DNA of 64,000 nt from assembly GCA_029561455.1 (NCBI GenBank), contig JAKQIY010000030.1:186001-250000 (forward strand), read 5' to 3'. Numbering within the stretch: the first letter of the stretch is position 1; every line of letters begins with the position of its first letter. Of the stretch, positions 28,571 to 41,788 are shown piece after piece. The notes beneath the pieces are model-generated. The model saw only the letters and a program-made list of their open reading frames with translations, had not been told where the DNA came from and did not search any database. Source of the DNA: a bacterium (GTDB taxonomy: Bacteria > Zhuqueibacterota > Zhuqueibacteria > Residuimicrobiales > Krinioviventaceae). The position numbers were made by a program, and so were the translations under genes.

Positions 28571-28897
28571 GTGAGCGCCGGCGTTGAAATAATACTTTTG
28601 GTGTCTGGTTTCTTGTTAATAACAGTTGTTTCCCAACTGCTGGCTGCCAGAGTCCGTAAATTTTTTTCTAAAAAAATAGCGGCCGGTACTTTTCTGTTAA
28701 TTGGGCTTGTGGGGGTTTATTATCTTGTTGATTGTTATTTTTTTAGCTTGAACAACCGGTTGCATTTATACTGTCTTTTCTGGCTTTTAGTTATTATTGT
28801 GCAGTTCTGGTTTTTTTACCGGACAATTCGTAAACACATCATTGCAAACTCCGATCTGGAGCATGGTAAAAGTAAAACAGGAATTACGTCTGTTTGA
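28571..28897 (+). CDS. Small membrane protein of unknown function
   Basis: A predicted 108-residue protein with three hydrophobic segments (about 5-26, 39-60 and 64-83) and a basic C-terminal tail. I recognise no family. The start is a GTG with no clear Shine-Dalgarno, so the N-terminus is uncertain. It lies in the same orientation just after the Yip1 gene, and its hydrophobic pattern is coherent enough to be real. Confidence 0.5.
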   Translation: MSAGVEIILLVSGFLLITVVSQLLAARVRKFFSKKIAAGTFLLIGLVGVYYLVDCYFFSLNNRLHLYCLFWLLVIIVQFWFFYRTIRKHIIANSDLEHGKSKTGITSV

Positions 28898-29163
28898 TTT
28901 AAAACCTGTTACCCTTGCATCTCTCGGATTATTATTGAAGCTGTAATGTCTGGTTATCATTTCGAAACTAGATATATAGTGGTTTTTGTAAAGGGGGTAC
29001 AATAGTGGTAATTGATATGAATATTATAATTCCTTCAATACTGCGATCCGGACGCCGGATAAATGTCAATAGCGCTGATCAATAACTGTATCATTATTAA
29101 CGTTAATCATTGGTTTTTAATAAGAGAATAAACTGTAATTATAAATTACCGGATTGAAATATT

Positions 29164-29703
29164 ATGAATAAAGATTTGGAAATTTTACGCAAACTGCGAA
29201 CCCTTACTACTGCCGAACAACTCGCAGTGGATAAGGTGGACCTGGAACACTTTTTTGACCGGATCGACAAATTCCTGCATGGTCAAAAAGCCGAGTGCGA
29301 AAAGAAACTGATCGTTTATACCGACGCTGCGGCGCGCGGCAATCCCGGCCCCGCCGGGATCGGCATCGTTATTCAAAATGAAGATGATAAAGTGGTCAAA
29401 GAGCACTATGAGTTTATTGGCGAACAAACCAATAACACTGCGGAATATATGGCATTTATTAAAGGTTTGGAACTGGCCAGAGACATGAAAGCCGATTCCA
29501 TCCTGGTGCAGACGGACAGCGAATTATTGGCTAATCAAATAAACGGTGTATATAAAGTTAAACATAAAGCGTTAATTGATTTATATATAAACGCCAAAAA
29601 GTTGTTGAATAATTTTACCAAAGTAGAAATTAATCATATCGACAGGGGGAAAAATAAAGATGCAGATCGGCTGGCGAATTTAGCTATCGATTCGAAAATA
29701 TAA
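29164..29703 (+). CDS. RNase HI-like protein
   Basis: A 179-residue protein with an N-terminal helical extension of about 45 residues followed by a complete RNase H fold. The catalytic acidic residues are visible: Asp in YTDAAARGNPGPAGIG (about 52), Glu in NNTAEYMAF (about 92), Asp in VQTDSELL (about 119) and Asp in NKDADRLAN (about 168). It matches the archaeal/Rv2228c-like RNase HI group that degrades RNA in RNA-DNA hybrids. It ends 15 bases before the nucleotidylyltransferase gene and is probably co-transcribed. Confidence 0.88.
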   Translation: MNKDLEILRKLRTLTTAEQLAVDKVDLEHFFDRIDKFLHGQKAECEKKLIVYTDAAARGNPGPAGIGIVIQNEDDKVVKEHYEFIGEQTNNTAEYMAFIKGLELARDMKADSILVQTDSELLANQINGVYKVKHKALIDLYINAKKLLNNFTKVEINHIDRGKNKDADRLANLAIDSKI

Positions 29704-29718
29704 ATCCGGGAGTATTTC

Positions 29719-30783
29719 ATGAAAGCATTGATCACCGCTGGCGGTAAAGGCACCCGCCTGCGCCCCTTAACCCATACCCAGAATAAACATTTAATCCCCA
29801 TTGCCAACAAACCTATTCTCCATTATGCCCTGGAAAAAGTTGCCGCCGCCGGCATTACCGAGGTTGGCATTACCACTCACCAGGCCGGTAACGAGGTTAA
29901 AGAAGCTCTTGGCGCCGGCGAGCGCTGGGGGCTGAATATTACCTACATTCCCCAGGAAGAACCCCTGGGACTTGCTCATGTGGTTAAAATTTCCCGTAAT
30001 TTCATTGGCGATGAGCCGTTCATTTTTTACCTGGGCGACAACATGGTGGTAGGCGGCCTGGAAAAGTTTATTGCCGCTTTTTATGAAGCGAAAAGCAATT
30101 GCCATCTTACCCTGTCGCGCGTTAAAGACCCGGAACGGTTTGGCGTACCGGAACTGAAAGATAACCGGATAATTGCCATTGAAGAAAAACCGGCCCATCC
30201 CAAAAGCGCTTTTGCAGTTTCCGGTATTTATATTTATGATAGTTCAATTTTTCAGGCAGTGAATAATATTAAGCCCAGCGCCCGCGGCGAACTGGAAATT
30301 TCCGATGCCCATCAGTACCTGCTCGATCACAACTATTCCATCAGTTATTCGGAAATAACCGGCTGGTGGAAAGATACCGGCAAACCGGAAGACATTCTTG
30401 AAGCAAATCGCTTGATCCTGGAACATACGCAAAGCCGGGTCGCCGGGAGTGTGGACAAGCTGTCTTTGGTGACAGGCGAAGTAGTCATTGAAGAGGGCGC
30501 ACAGATCATCAACAGTGTACTACGGGGCCCAATTGTTATTGGTAAAAATACCATTGTTGATAATTCTTTTATCGGCCCTTTTACATCCATAGGTGATAAC
30601 TGTACGATTAAAAAGAGCGAAGTGGAATTCAGCATTGTGCTGAATCAATGCGAGATTACCGATGTCGGGGTACGTATTGAAAGCAGCCTGCTGGGCGCCG
30701 GCGCGAGGGTGGTCAAAGCAACCGTCCGTCCCAAGACGCACCGTTTTATGGTGGGCGATCAAAGCCTGATTGAAATTCGTTAA
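29719..30783 (+). CDS. Glucose-1-phosphate thymidylyltransferase, long form with left-handed beta-helix
   Basis: A 354-residue sugar-1-phosphate nucleotidylyltransferase. The N-terminal GT-A-like domain has the pyrophosphorylase signature LITAGGKGTRLRPLTHTQNK and PLGLAHVVKIS, with LGDNMVVGG as the metal strand. After about residue 240 come hexapeptide repeats (VVIEEGAQIINS, IVIGKNTIVDNSFIGPFTSIGDNC) forming a left-handed beta-helix. This is the long RmlA type seen in archaea and many FCB bacteria. The product would be dTDP-glucose for surface polysaccharides, but UDP or other nucleotides are possible. Confidence 0.87.
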   Translation: MKALITAGGKGTRLRPLTHTQNKHLIPIANKPILHYALEKVAAAGITEVGITTHQAGNEVKEALGAGERWGLNITYIPQEEPLGLAHVVKISRNFIGDEPFIFYLGDNMVVGGLEKFIAAFYEAKSNCHLTLSRVKDPERFGVPELKDNRIIAIEEKPAHPKSAFAVSGIYIYDSSIFQAVNNIKPSARGELEISDAHQYLLDHNYSISYSEITGWWKDTGKPEDILEANRLILEHTQSRVAGSVDKLSLVTGEVVIEEGAQIINSVLRGPIVIGKNTIVDNSFIGPFTSIGDNCTIKKSEVEFSIVLNQCEITDVGVRIESSLLGAGARVVKATVRPKTHRFMVGDQSLIEIR

Positions 30784-30892
30784 GGCTGATATACCAGCAG
30801 CTTTTTTATATATTTGCAGCTTGCGAATCTGGTAAAAAAGTTGTATCTTATATACACTATAACGGTTCTTTATATGAAGAACTGGATAAAAT

Positions 30893-30936
30893 AACCCCGA
30901 TACCCTGTTAGCAGAAAACAGCCTATTGGGGTTTTT
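30893..30936 (+). terminator. Terminator after the nucleotidylyltransferase
   Basis: AACCCCGATA pairs with TATTGGGGTT (one G-T pair), enclosing a second small stem CTGTT/AACAG, and five T follow. Confidence 0.8.
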
Positions 30937-31078
30937 AGCAACATCAAGTTATTTTTTTTTCTGCTCTTCAGGTAACTAAAACTGCAAGAGTCAGGTATCA
31001 GCATATCTTTTATTCAATCCGGACAACCCCGTCTCGCCCGGCTGCCCGTTTATACCCTGGTAATAAAGGAAATCTAGT

Positions 31079-32152
31079 ATGGATAGAAAAAAAATCAAAG
31101 CGCGCCTGGAACTGGAAGACGGCTCGGTTTTTCATGGCTATTCCTTTGGCGCACAAAAATCCGTCGCCGGTGAAGTAGTTTTCAACACCAGCATGATGGG
31201 TTACCCTGAAAGTTTGACCGATCCTTCTTATTATGGCCAAATTTTGGTGCTTACCTATCCCCTGGTGGGTAATTATGGGATACCCGAATCCAAACTGGTC
31301 GATGGCCTGGATGAATGGTTCGAATCGGACGGCATCAAGATTACCGGCTTGATCGTTTCGGAATATTCCTTTGATTACAGCCATTGGAGCGCCTGCAAAA
31401 GTTTAGGCGACTGGCTGGTTGAACATAATGTCCCGGCCCTTTACGGCATCGATACGCGCATGTTGACCAAACGCCTCCGCGATGAGGGAACCATGCTTGG
31501 CCGTATGCTGTTTTTTACGGATGAACTGGATTTCTATGATCCCAACAAGATCAACCTGGTCGAACAGGTAAGCATTAAAGAACCTGTGGAATACGGCAGC
31601 GGCGACCGCAAGGTTGTGCTGATTGACTGCGGCTGCAAGGATAACATCATCCGCAGCTTGATACAACGCGATATTAAAGTGAAACGGGTACCCTGGAATT
31701 ATGATTTCTCGGCTGAAGAGTATGACGGTCTCTTCATCACCAATGGTCCCGGCGACCCCAAAATGTGCCACGAGACCATTAATAATGTTAAAAAGGCCCT
31801 GGAAGGACGTAAACCGATTTTCGGCATTTGCCTGGGCAACCAGTTATTATCACTGGCCGCCGGCGCCGATACTTATAAATTAAAATTTGGTCATCGCAGC
31901 CAGAACCAGCCCTGTGTTGAAGTAGGCACTAAACGCTGCTATATTACTTCGCAAAACCACGGTTTTGCCGTAGACGGCCGCACTTTGCCGGAAGGTTGGG
32001 AGCCCTGGTTTGTCAACGCCAACGACGGCACCAACGAGGGCATCCGCCATGTAACCAAACCATTTATGAGTGTGCAATTTCACCCTGAAGCCGCGCCGGG
32101 CCCTGTCGATACCGGTATACTTTTTGACGATTTTAAAAGGATGCTGCTATGA
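31079..32152 (+). CDS. carA: Carbamoyl-phosphate synthase small subunit
   Basis: A 357-residue glutaminase subunit that feeds ammonia to CarB for pyrimidine and arginine synthesis. The N-terminal half has [18 protein letters not shown]. The class I amidotransferase half has the nucleophile in [15 protein letters not shown] (about 246) and the His/Glu pair in [18 protein letters not shown] precedes the ATG. Its stop overlaps the carB start by four bases. No PyrR site or uridine-sensitive attenuator is recognised upstream. Confidence 0.95.
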   Translation: MDRKKIKARLELEDGSVFHGYSFGAQKSVAGEVVFNTSMMGYPESLTDPSYYGQILVLTYPLVGNYGIPESKLVDGLDEWFESDGIKITGLIVSEYSFDYSHWSACKSLGDWLVEHNVPALYGIDTRMLTKRLRDEGTMLGRMLFFTDELDFYDPNKINLVEQVSIKEPVEYGSGDRKVVLIDCGCKDNIIRSLIQRDIKVKRVPWNYDFSAEEYDGLFITNGPGDPKMCHETINNVKKALEGRKPIFGICLGNQLLSLAAGADTYKLKFGHRSQNQPCVEVGTKRCYITSQNHGFAVDGRTLPEGWEPWFVNANDGTNEGIRHVTKPFMSVQFHPEAAPGPVDTGILFDDFKRMLL

Positions 32153-35100
32153 TCAATAAACCGAAAAAAGTCATTATTCTGGGGAGTTCGGCGCTCAAAA
32201 TCGGCGAGGCCGGTGAATTCGATTATTCCGGCAGCCAGGCCATCAAGGCGTTAAAGGAAGAAGGCGTTTATACTATTCTGATGAATCCGAATATCGCCAC
32301 GATCCAAACTTCGGATTACCTGGCCGACCAGGTGTACTTTTTACCGGTAACGCCCTATTTTGTCGAACAGGTGATCCAGAAAGAAAAACCGGACGGGATT
32401 ATGCTGGGGTTCGGCGGACAAACTGCTCTCAACTGCGGCATAGCCCTGGATAAAAGCGGTGTCTTGCGTCGCTATGGTGTAAATGTACTGGGCACCTCGG
32501 TTGAAACTATATTAAATACCGAAGACCGGGAGTTATTCGTTACCAAACTGAAACAGATCGATGTCAAAGTGCCGAAAAGCTTTGCAGTTAATACCCTGGA
32601 GGATGCATTGCATAAAGCCGCTGAGATCGGTTACCCGGTGATGATCCGCATTGCTTTTGCGCTCGGTGGTCTGGGGTCCGGGCTGTGCCGTAATGAGGAA
32701 GAGGTGAAAGAACTGGCGCAAAAGGCCCTTACTTATGCCAGCCAGATCCTTGTTGAAGAGTACCTGCTGGGCTGGAAAGAGATCGAGTATGAGATTGTCC
32801 GCGATCAGTATGATAACTGTATTGCGGTTTGTAATATGGAGAATTTCGACCCGATGGGCATCCATACCGGCGAGAGTATTGTTGTGGCCCCCAGTCAAAC
32901 CCTGACCAACCACGAATACCATAAATTACGGGAAATCGCCATCCGCACGGTACGGCACCTGGGCGTGGTGGGGGAGTGTAATATCCAATATGCGTTCAAC
33001 CCGCATTCCGATGATTACCGGGTCATCGAGATCAACGCCAGGCTGTCGCGTAGTTCGGCGCTAGCCTCCAAGGCGACCGGTTACCCGCTGGCCGCTGTTG
33101 CCGCCAAGCTGGCCCTGGGTTACAGTTTAACGGAATTGCCGAATTCGATTACCAAAATTACCAAAGCCAGTTTTGAACCCGCGCTCGATTATATTGTTGT
33201 CAAGATTCCGCGCTGGGACTTGAAAAAATTCCGGCTGGTTTCGAAAAAGCTGGGTTCGGGCATGAAATCAGTGGGCGAGGTAATGGCTGTCGGCCGTAAG
33301 TTTGAAGAAGCCCTGCAAAAGGGCCTGCGGATGCTGGAAATCGGCGCCAATGGCATGGTGCAGAACAAGAGTTTTTTAAGCAATGATATTGAACAGGAAT
33401 TGAGCGAGCCGACCGACCTGCGGGTTTTTGCCATCCCGGAAGCTCTGAAAAAGGGCATGAGTGTCGATGAAATCCACAAACTGACCTTTATTGATAAATG
33501 GTTTTTATATAAAATTAAAAATATTGTTGCTATCGAACAATCGCTTTTGCAGGTGGGTGAGCAACGCTGCCCGCGCGACTTGCTGCTGGAAGCAAAGCAG
33601 TCCGGTTTTTCGGATAAGCAGATCGGCATGGCGCTGGGCAAGGATGAATTGGAAATCCGCCAGTTGCGCCATAATTACGGCGTTACCCCCTGCGTCAAGC
33701 AGATCGATACCCTGGCCGCCGAATACCCGGCACAGACCAATTACCTGTACCTGACTTATAACGGCTCTGAAGACGACCTGTCCTACCTGCAGCGCAATTC
33801 GGTAATAGTGCTGGGCAGCGGCGCGTACCGCATCGGCAGTTCGGTAGAGTTTGACTGGTGCTGCGTCAATTCGGTTAAAACCCTGAAAAAGCTCAATTAC
33901 CAGACCATTATGGTGAATTACAATCCGGAGACCGTGAGCACGGATTATGATGAATGCGACAAGCTCTATTTCGACGAGATCAGCTTTGAAACGGTGCGGG
34001 ATATTTATGAAAAAGAACATGCCATCGGCGTCATCGTTTCCATGGGCGGACAAATACCCAATAACCTGGCGTTAAGGCTTGATAAAGCAGGAGTACGAGT
34101 GCTGGGAACCTCAGCTAAAAGCATCGATAGCGCCGAAGACCGGCACAAATTTTCGCAATTACTGGATGAACTGGGTATCGACCAGCCGCAGTGGAAAGAA
34201 CTGACCTCGATGGATGAAGCTAAAAAATTTGCCGCCGAGGTGGGTTTTCCGGTGCTGATCCGTCCCTCGTATGTATTGAGCGGCGCAGCTATGAGCGTGG
34301 CGTCAAGCGATAAAGAACTGGAAAAGTACCTGCTCAAAGCCTCGGATATTTCTTCCGATCACCCGGTGGTCATCAGCAAATTCATAGAGCGCGCCAAAGA
34401 GATTGAGATCGACGCGGTGGGGCAGGACGGCGAACTGCTGGTGTACGCCATTTCCGAGCATGTGGAAAACGCCGGGGTACATTCCGGCGACGCCACCCTG
34501 GTGTTGCCGCCGCAGCGCACTTATTTGGAAACCACCCGCCGTATTAAAAAGATCGCCCGCAAGTTGGTCGGCGCGCTGAAAATAAACGGCCCGTTCAATA
34601 TGCAGTTTGTCGCCAAAGGCAACGATGTAAAAGTTATTGAATGCAACCTGCGGGCGTCGCGCAGTTTCCCGTTCGTTTCCAAGATTTTTAAAGTGAATTT
34701 CATCGATATCGCCACGCGGGTCATCATGGGGCATCATGTGCCGAAAATGGACAAGTCCGCTTTTGAACTGGATTATGTGGGCGTCAAGGCGCCGCAGTTC
34801 TCCTTTACCCGGCTTATCGGCGCGGATCCGACCCTGGGCGTGGAGATGGCTTCCACCGGCGAAGTGGGCTGCATCGGCGCGGATTTTGAAGAGGCGTTCC
34901 TCAAATCCCTGCTGTCGGTTGGTTATAAAATGCCGGTTAAAAATATATTACTGTCCACCGGGCCGATCGAGACTAAAGCCGAGTTCCTCGCCAGCACCCA
35001 TATTCTGGCAGATATGGGTATGAATTTTTACGCCACCGGCGGCACCGCCAGGTTCATGGAAGAGAATGGATTTACCGTGACCAAGCTGCACTGGCCGCTT

Positions 35101-35340
35101 TCGGGCAAGCAGCCGAATGTGCTGGATTATTTAACGGACAAAAAAATCGACCTGGTGATCAACATCCCCAAGAATTACCAGGAAGAGGAACTGACCAACG
35201 ATTATATCATCCGGCGCAAGGCGGTGGACTTTGCCATTCCGTTGTTCACCAATGTGCAACTGGCGCGCCGTTTTGTCGAAGCCATTTCGCGCAAGAGCGT
35301 CAAGAGCCTGGAGATCAAAAGCTGGAGCGAGTACGAATAA
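32149..35340 (+). CDS. carB: Carbamoyl-phosphate synthase large subunit
   Basis: A 1063-residue enzyme containing two homologous ATP-grasp halves: [19 protein letters not shown] at the N-terminus and [19 protein letters not shown] at about 556 are the paired starts. Each half has its ATP-grasp motif ([36 protein letters not shown]). The last 130 residues form the MGS-like allosteric domain. Length and order match the family, so the gene is complete. The terminator at 35348 follows directly. Confidence 0.96.
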   Translation: MINKPKKVIILGSSALKIGEAGEFDYSGSQAIKALKEEGVYTILMNPNIATIQTSDYLADQVYFLPVTPYFVEQVIQKEKPDGIMLGFGGQTALNCGIALDKSGVLRRYGVNVLGTSVETILNTEDRELFVTKLKQIDVKVPKSFAVNTLEDALHKAAEIGYPVMIRIAFALGGLGSGLCRNEEEVKELAQKALTYASQILVEEYLLGWKEIEYEIVRDQYDNCIAVCNMENFDPMGIHTGESIVVAPSQTLTNHEYHKLREIAIRTVRHLGVVGECNIQYAFNPHSDDYRVIEINARLSRSSALASKATGYPLAAVAAKLALGYSLTELPNSITKITKASFEPALDYIVVKIPRWDLKKFRLVSKKLGSGMKSVGEVMAVGRKFEEALQKGLRMLEIGANGMVQNKSFLSNDIEQELSEPTDLRVFAIPEALKKGMSVDEIHKLTFIDKWFLYKIKNIVAIEQSLLQVGEQRCPRDLLLEAKQSGFSDKQIGMALGKDELEIRQLRHNYGVTPCVKQIDTLAAEYPAQTNYLYLTYNGSEDDLSYLQRNSVIVLGSGAYRIGSSVEFDWCCVNSVKTLKKLNYQTIMVNYNPETVSTDYDECDKLYFDEISFETVRDIYEKEHAIGVIVSMGGQIPNNLALRLDKAGVRVLGTSAKSIDSAEDRHKFSQLLDELGIDQPQWKELTSMDEAKKFAAEVGFPVLIRPSYVLSGAAMSVASSDKELEKYLLKASDISSDHPVVISKFIERAKEIEIDAVGQDGELLVYAISEHVENAGVHSGDATLVLPPQRTYLETTRRIKKIARKLVGALKINGPFNMQFVAKGNDVKVIECNLRASRSFPFVSKIFKVNFIDIATRVIMGHHVPKMDKSAFELDYVGVKAPQFSFTRLIGADPTLGVEMASTGEVGCIGADFEEAFLKSLLSVGYKMPVKNILLSTGPIETKAEFLASTHILADMGMNFYATGGTARFMEENGFTVTKLHWPLSGKQPNVLDYLTDKKIDLVINIPKNYQEEELTNDYIIRRKAVDFAIPLFTNVQLARRFVEAISRKSVKSLEIKSWSEYE

Positions 35341-35347
35341 AATGCAG

Positions 35348-35373
35348 GGTGGGATTCTATCCCACCATTTTTT
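35348..35373 (+). terminator. carB terminator, also the first hairpin of the repeat array
   Basis: GGTGGGAT (35348-35355) and ATCCCACC (35359-35366) form a perfect stem with loop TCT, followed by ATTTTTT. The same hairpin recurs three more times downstream, interleaved with REP-like units. Confidence 0.75.
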
Positions 35374-35681
35374 ATTTGTGTTTTATAGAATGGTCATCTC
35401 GATACGTCCCGAAAGGTGAAGCAACGGGACTACTCGATGACCGGATTTTTAGTAGGGTGGGTTTCTATCCCACTTTTTTTACTTTTTTGGAATGGTCATC
35501 TCGATACGTCCCGAAAGGTGAAGCAGCGGGACTACTCGATGACCGGGTTTTAGTAGGTTGGGATTTTCTCCCACCTTCTTTATTTGTATTTTATAGAAAT
35601 GCCATCTCGATACGTCCCGAAAGGTGAATCAATGGGACTACTCGATGACCGGGTTTTGATAGGGTGGGATTCTATCCCACC
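35348..35681. repeat. REP/BIME-like array: three palindromic units alternating with GTGGGAT hairpins
   Basis: Three copies of an imperfect palindrome of about 51 bases (35392-35442, 35494-35544, 35601-35650) share ends GGTCATCTCGATACGTCCC and GGGACTACTCGATGACC and a loop with GAAAGGTGAA. They alternate with four hairpins of the GGTGGGAT/ATCCCACC type (35348, about 35456, 35556, 35663). Unit spacing is about 102-107 bases, and the third copy has decayed at its left end. The design resembles REP/BIME elements mobilised by RAYT (IS200-like) transposases; no RAYT gene is in the window. A reading frame crosses the array but is an artefact. Confidence 0.85.
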
Positions 35682-35704
35682 TTTTATTAGCGGATGAATT
35701 GGAA

Positions 35705-35772
35705 CAAGGGGTTGTAACCCCTTGCGCTGTAACTGTATTGTTATATCAAAACAAGGGGCAAAAGCCCCTTGT
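35705..35772. repeat. Two CAAGGGG hairpins
   Basis: CAAGGGGTT/AACCCCTTG (35705-35724) and ACAAGGGGC-AAAA-GCCCCTTGT (35751-35772) are both perfect stems. The second is the fullest copy of a small dispersed hairpin that recurs at 36582 and 36695. It ends just at the 3' end of the HEAT-repeat gene and could serve as its terminator. Confidence 0.75.
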
Positions 35773-35776
35773 TCTG

Positions 35777-36409
35777 CTAGGCTATTTCTGCCATTCTCTT
35801 CACCACTCTGCGCACCCTGGTCAACTGCGCCGGGGAGAATTCAGCCATACGGGCGTTGATAACGGCGAGCACGGCGTCTTTGTTGCCTGCATCCACTGCT
35901 GGCAGAATACTTTCGGCGTGGACGGGCACATCGCGCGGAATGCAGCCTTGCATTTGCTTGAGCAAAAACGGCATCAATCCGGCGCAGTACTCTGCGTTAG
36001 CCGCCGCTGCCCCGGCCAGGACTTTGACGCCATTCACCACCGTGATCACCGAACCGTTGTCGATGACGCGCATGATCTCTGCTTTATGTTCCCAAACAGC
36101 ATCAGCTCTTAACCCGGCAACAGTGGAGAGGCCGATCATAGCGCCCCATACCATGCGGTTGTTTTTGCTGGACAATAATTTGATAAAATCTTCCGCATAC
36201 GCAGCGATCAGCTCCGGGCGCAGGTAACCGATTTCGTATAACACTTTGAGGCAATCGCTGTGTACGTTTTTGTTCTTGTTCCACAGGTTGTCGGCAATTT
36301 CCTGAATACCGGCCGTGTCGCCGGTCATCGCCAGTTCGCGGGCCAGTTCCTGGTTGGGAACCTCGTCGCGGCGGTTTTGGTAAAAGGCAATTTTTTGTAA
36401 TACGGACAT
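35777..36409 (-). CDS. HEAT/ARM-repeat protein of unknown function
   Basis: A 210-residue all-helical protein built of paired helices spaced by about 37-40 residues (GIQEIADNLWNKNKNVHSDCLKVLYEIG, LSSKNNRMVWGAMIGLSTVAG, DNGSVITVVNGVKVLAGAA). This is the pattern of HEAT or PBS-lyase-like repeats used as protein-binding scaffolds. There is no signal peptide or catalytic motif. An AGGGG ribosome site precedes the ATG. It stands alone inside an island of palindromic repeats, which may mark a recombination-prone spot. A partner cannot be inferred. Confidence 0.7.
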   Translation of the reverse strand: MSVLQKIAFYQNRRDEVPNQELARELAMTGDTAGIQEIADNLWNKNKNVHSDCLKVLYEIGYLRPELIAAYAEDFIKLLSSKNNRMVWGAMIGLSTVAGLRADAVWEHKAEIMRVIDNGSVITVVNGVKVLAGAAAANAEYCAGLMPFLLKQMQGCIPRDVPVHAESILPAVDAGNKDAVLAVINARMAEFSPAQLTRVRRVVKRMAEIA

Positions 36410-36442
36410 GTGAGCCCCTTTCCAATTTTAGTTATATTTATC

Positions 36443-36480
36443 CGCAGATGAACGCAGATGAACGCAGATGACGCAGATGC
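36443..36480. repeat. Short tandem repeat GCAGATGAAC
   Basis: Three to four copies of a GCAGATGAAC unit, the last one shortened, lie upstream of the HEAT-repeat gene. The same sort of cgcagatgaacgcagatg tract is known as a dispersed low-complexity element in many environmental bacterial genomes. Confidence 0.7.
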
Positions 36481-36493
36481 AAACTCTATAATC

Positions 36494-36567
36494 CAGGACA
36501 ACATGTCCTGTTTTATTGTGCGACCTGGGGAACATCTCCTCCAGAGGCGGATCTTCGACCCAGGTCG
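36494..36567. repeat. Two further inverted repeats
   Basis: CAGGACA-ACA-TGTCCTG (36494-36510) is a perfect small hairpin. CGACCTGGG (36521-36529) pairs with CCCAGGTCG (36559-36567) across 29 bases. A looser pair, GACGG (36626) with CCGTC (36644), follows. There is no open reading frame of note between them. Confidence 0.6.
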
Positions 36568-36581
36568 AGCTTAAAAAGATG

Positions 36582-36601
36582 CAAGGGGCAAAAGCCCCGT
36601 G
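36582..36601. repeat. CAAGGGG hairpin, third copy
   Basis: CAAGGGGC-AAAA-GCCCCGTG, the same element as 35751-35772 with the outer pairs altered. Confidence 0.6.
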
Positions 36602-36694
36602 TTCCAAGATATTAAATTGAGCTTGGACGGAAGGGAACCTCGTCCGTCTAGTCCATGCCGTCCACACCACTTGAAGATTTTTTGCTATACCAAT

Positions 36695-36716
36695 ACAAGA
36701 GGCAACAGCCCCTTGT
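36695..36716. repeat. CAAGGGG hairpin, fourth copy, 3' of the beta-galactosidase gene
   Basis: ACAAGAGGC-AACA-GCCCCTTGT, a diverged copy lying about 25 bases after the stop of the minus-strand GH2 gene, where it could act as its transcript-end hairpin. Confidence 0.6.
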
Positions 36717-36740
36717 GCAAATTCATGATAACAACAGCTT

Positions 36741-40120
<3,380 letters not shown>

Positions 40121-40160
40121 AACCAGCATACCACAGGGATTTAACTGCGATATGCTGGTT
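40121..40160 (-). terminator. Terminator after the TPR gene
   Basis: On the minus strand AACCAGCATA and TATGCTGGTT form a perfect 10-bp stem over a 20-base loop, followed by TTTTC. It lies just after the stop of the TPR gene. Confidence 0.65.
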
Positions 40161-40168
40161 AAAGATAA

Positions 40169-41638
40169 TTACATTTCTGATAACATTCTTTGTGCTTTGA
40201 AGCGAATGAACGAATAATTCAAATTATTCACCGCGTTAAAATTTGCCGCTTTTTTCAGGGTTTCGCGGGCTTTTTCCTGGTCGCCCTGGCCCTTGTAAGC
40301 CATTGCCAGCCGGTACAGGTTGTAGGGATTCTGCAGGTTTGCTTGCTGATATTCGTTGACTGCGTTGGTATAATCTTTTTCCAGAAAGGCCAGTTGCCCG
40401 GCAAGCTGGTGGGCCTGGCGCAGCAGGTTGGGGTTATTCATGGTCTCTACCTGTTGCCGATATTCGCTCATTTTTACTCTAGCCGCTTTTATGTTGCCCT
40501 CGGCCAGATCGGTATAGGCCATGTTGAACAGGCCGCCGCGCACTGCGTTATCTTTAATATCCTGCGCCAGGTTAGAGTTCAATATCAACTGCTCTGCTTG
40601 ATTGAATTCTTCCCGAGCTTGTTTGTATTTCCCCATTTCCACCATGATAAAGCCCATAGTATTCAGGTTACCAGCCATAGCCGCGACATCATTGATGTTG
40701 GCATTTTCAGTAACCATTTTTTTAATTTCTTCCAACGCCGCATCCAGCCGACCCTCATCTACAAAGGAAATTGCTGTGGTAAAATGCGCGGTATTGCGTT
40801 CACCTTCATTACGGGCCAATTCCAGCAGTTTTTGCATGTGTTGGCGCGCTTCAGCATGTTTCAAGTTAAAGTTCAGGTTGTTTGCTATGCCAACATGTGA
40901 GGCCACAAAATTGGGATTTAAATCCAAAGCTTTCTGATAAGAAACAATAGATTCATCAAACCGTCCGGCTTTGAGCAGTAATTCGGCATAAGAGTCATAC
41001 GGATTGGGATCATTGGGGATCAATTCAATATATTTTTTAAAAGCTTGTTCCGCTTTATCATATTGTTCCAGAAAACGGTAGGCATAGCCTAACTGGTTAT
41101 ACGGCTGAGAAAATTTCGGATTGATCTGGATCGCCTGCAAATACAGATCCGCGGCCGCCTGCCATTCCTGCAAACCGAAATAATTACCCGCCAGCAGGTT
41201 AAGCGCCCGTTCGTCTTGCGGATAAGCTGCTACCAGCTTTTTGTATAATTCCTGTTGTACTAACGGTTTACCGTTTACACCGGCTTGTACACCCTGTATC
41301 CATAAGCGTTCTCCCTCGGACACGTTATCGGCCAGGGATACAGCTTTATTCAGGTTGACAAAGAAATCCTTTACATTAGGTACTACAAACGCCAGGTTCA
41401 GGTAAGCGAGCGCAAAGTTGGAATCGGCAGCCACGGCTTTTTGAAAGTACTGAATCGATTCCTGGGTCTGTAACCTGTCGGCAAGGTCCAGGCCCTGTAG
41501 ATATAGCTTGTGCGCTTCATGTGATGACGTGGTGATTGGAATTTTACCGTCATCAACTTTAGTACAGGTCAAAGAGAAAAATAACCCCGTGATCACAAAA
41601 ATCCCCATTATGAAAACGGCCGGTTTTAGCAGCTTCAT
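40169..41638 (-). CDS. TPR-repeat envelope protein
   Basis: A 489-residue protein with an N-terminal hydrophobic export segment (VFIMGIFVITGLFFSLTC) that may be a weak lipobox with Cys at about 25. About ten TPR units follow, for example LADRLQTQESIQYFQKAV, AYRFLEQYDKAEQAFKKYI, YAELLLKAGRFDESIVSYQ and AMAYKGQGDQEKARETL. Such proteins are scaffolds; no enzymatic domain is present. TAAGGAGA precedes the ATG. It follows the polysaccharide operon in the same direction after 150 bases and might be a peripheral member of it. Confidence 0.8.
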   Translation of the reverse strand: MKLLKPAVFIMGIFVITGLFFSLTCTKVDDGKIPITTSSHEAHKLYLQGLDLADRLQTQESIQYFQKAVAADSNFALAYLNLAFVVPNVKDFFVNLNKAVSLADNVSEGERLWIQGVQAGVNGKPLVQQELYKKLVAAYPQDERALNLLAGNYFGLQEWQAAADLYLQAIQINPKFSQPYNQLGYAYRFLEQYDKAEQAFKKYIELIPNDPNPYDSYAELLLKAGRFDESIVSYQKALDLNPNFVASHVGIANNLNFNLKHAEARQHMQKLLELARNEGERNTAHFTTAISFVDEGRLDAALEEIKKMVTENANINDVAAMAGNLNTMGFIMVEMGKYKQAREEFNQAEQLILNSNLAQDIKDNAVRGGLFNMAYTDLAEGNIKAARVKMSEYRQQVETMNNPNLLRQAHQLAGQLAFLEKDYTNAVNEYQQANLQNPYNLYRLAMAYKGQGDQEKARETLKKAANFNAVNNLNYSFIRFKAQRMLSEM

Positions 41639-41788
41639 CTTTTTCTCCTTATTTAAAAATTATCGATTGGAATTATAATATTATTAAACAAATAATTCCG
41701 GCGGATAATTCTGCCTGTTAAGTGTTTTTTATTGAGATATGATAAGAGGCTGTTTTCTGTAATGATGGCAATATGTACAGGCAGGAAT

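Noticed and set aside
30937-31078. Pyrimidine-responsive (PyrR-type) attenuator before carA
   Set aside because: No PyrR-binding loop, terminator/antiterminator pair or leader peptide could be identified in the gap.
35349-35627. Plus-strand ORF with repeated EWSSRYVPKGEA peptide
   Set aside because: It is a read-through of the palindromic repeat array, whose spacing happens to be a multiple of three between the first two copies. It has no ribosome site and no independent support.
35348-35681. CRISPR array
   Set aside because: The repeats are palindromic, about 51 bases long with decayed copies, and the spacers are themselves hairpins rather than unique sequences. No cas gene is present.
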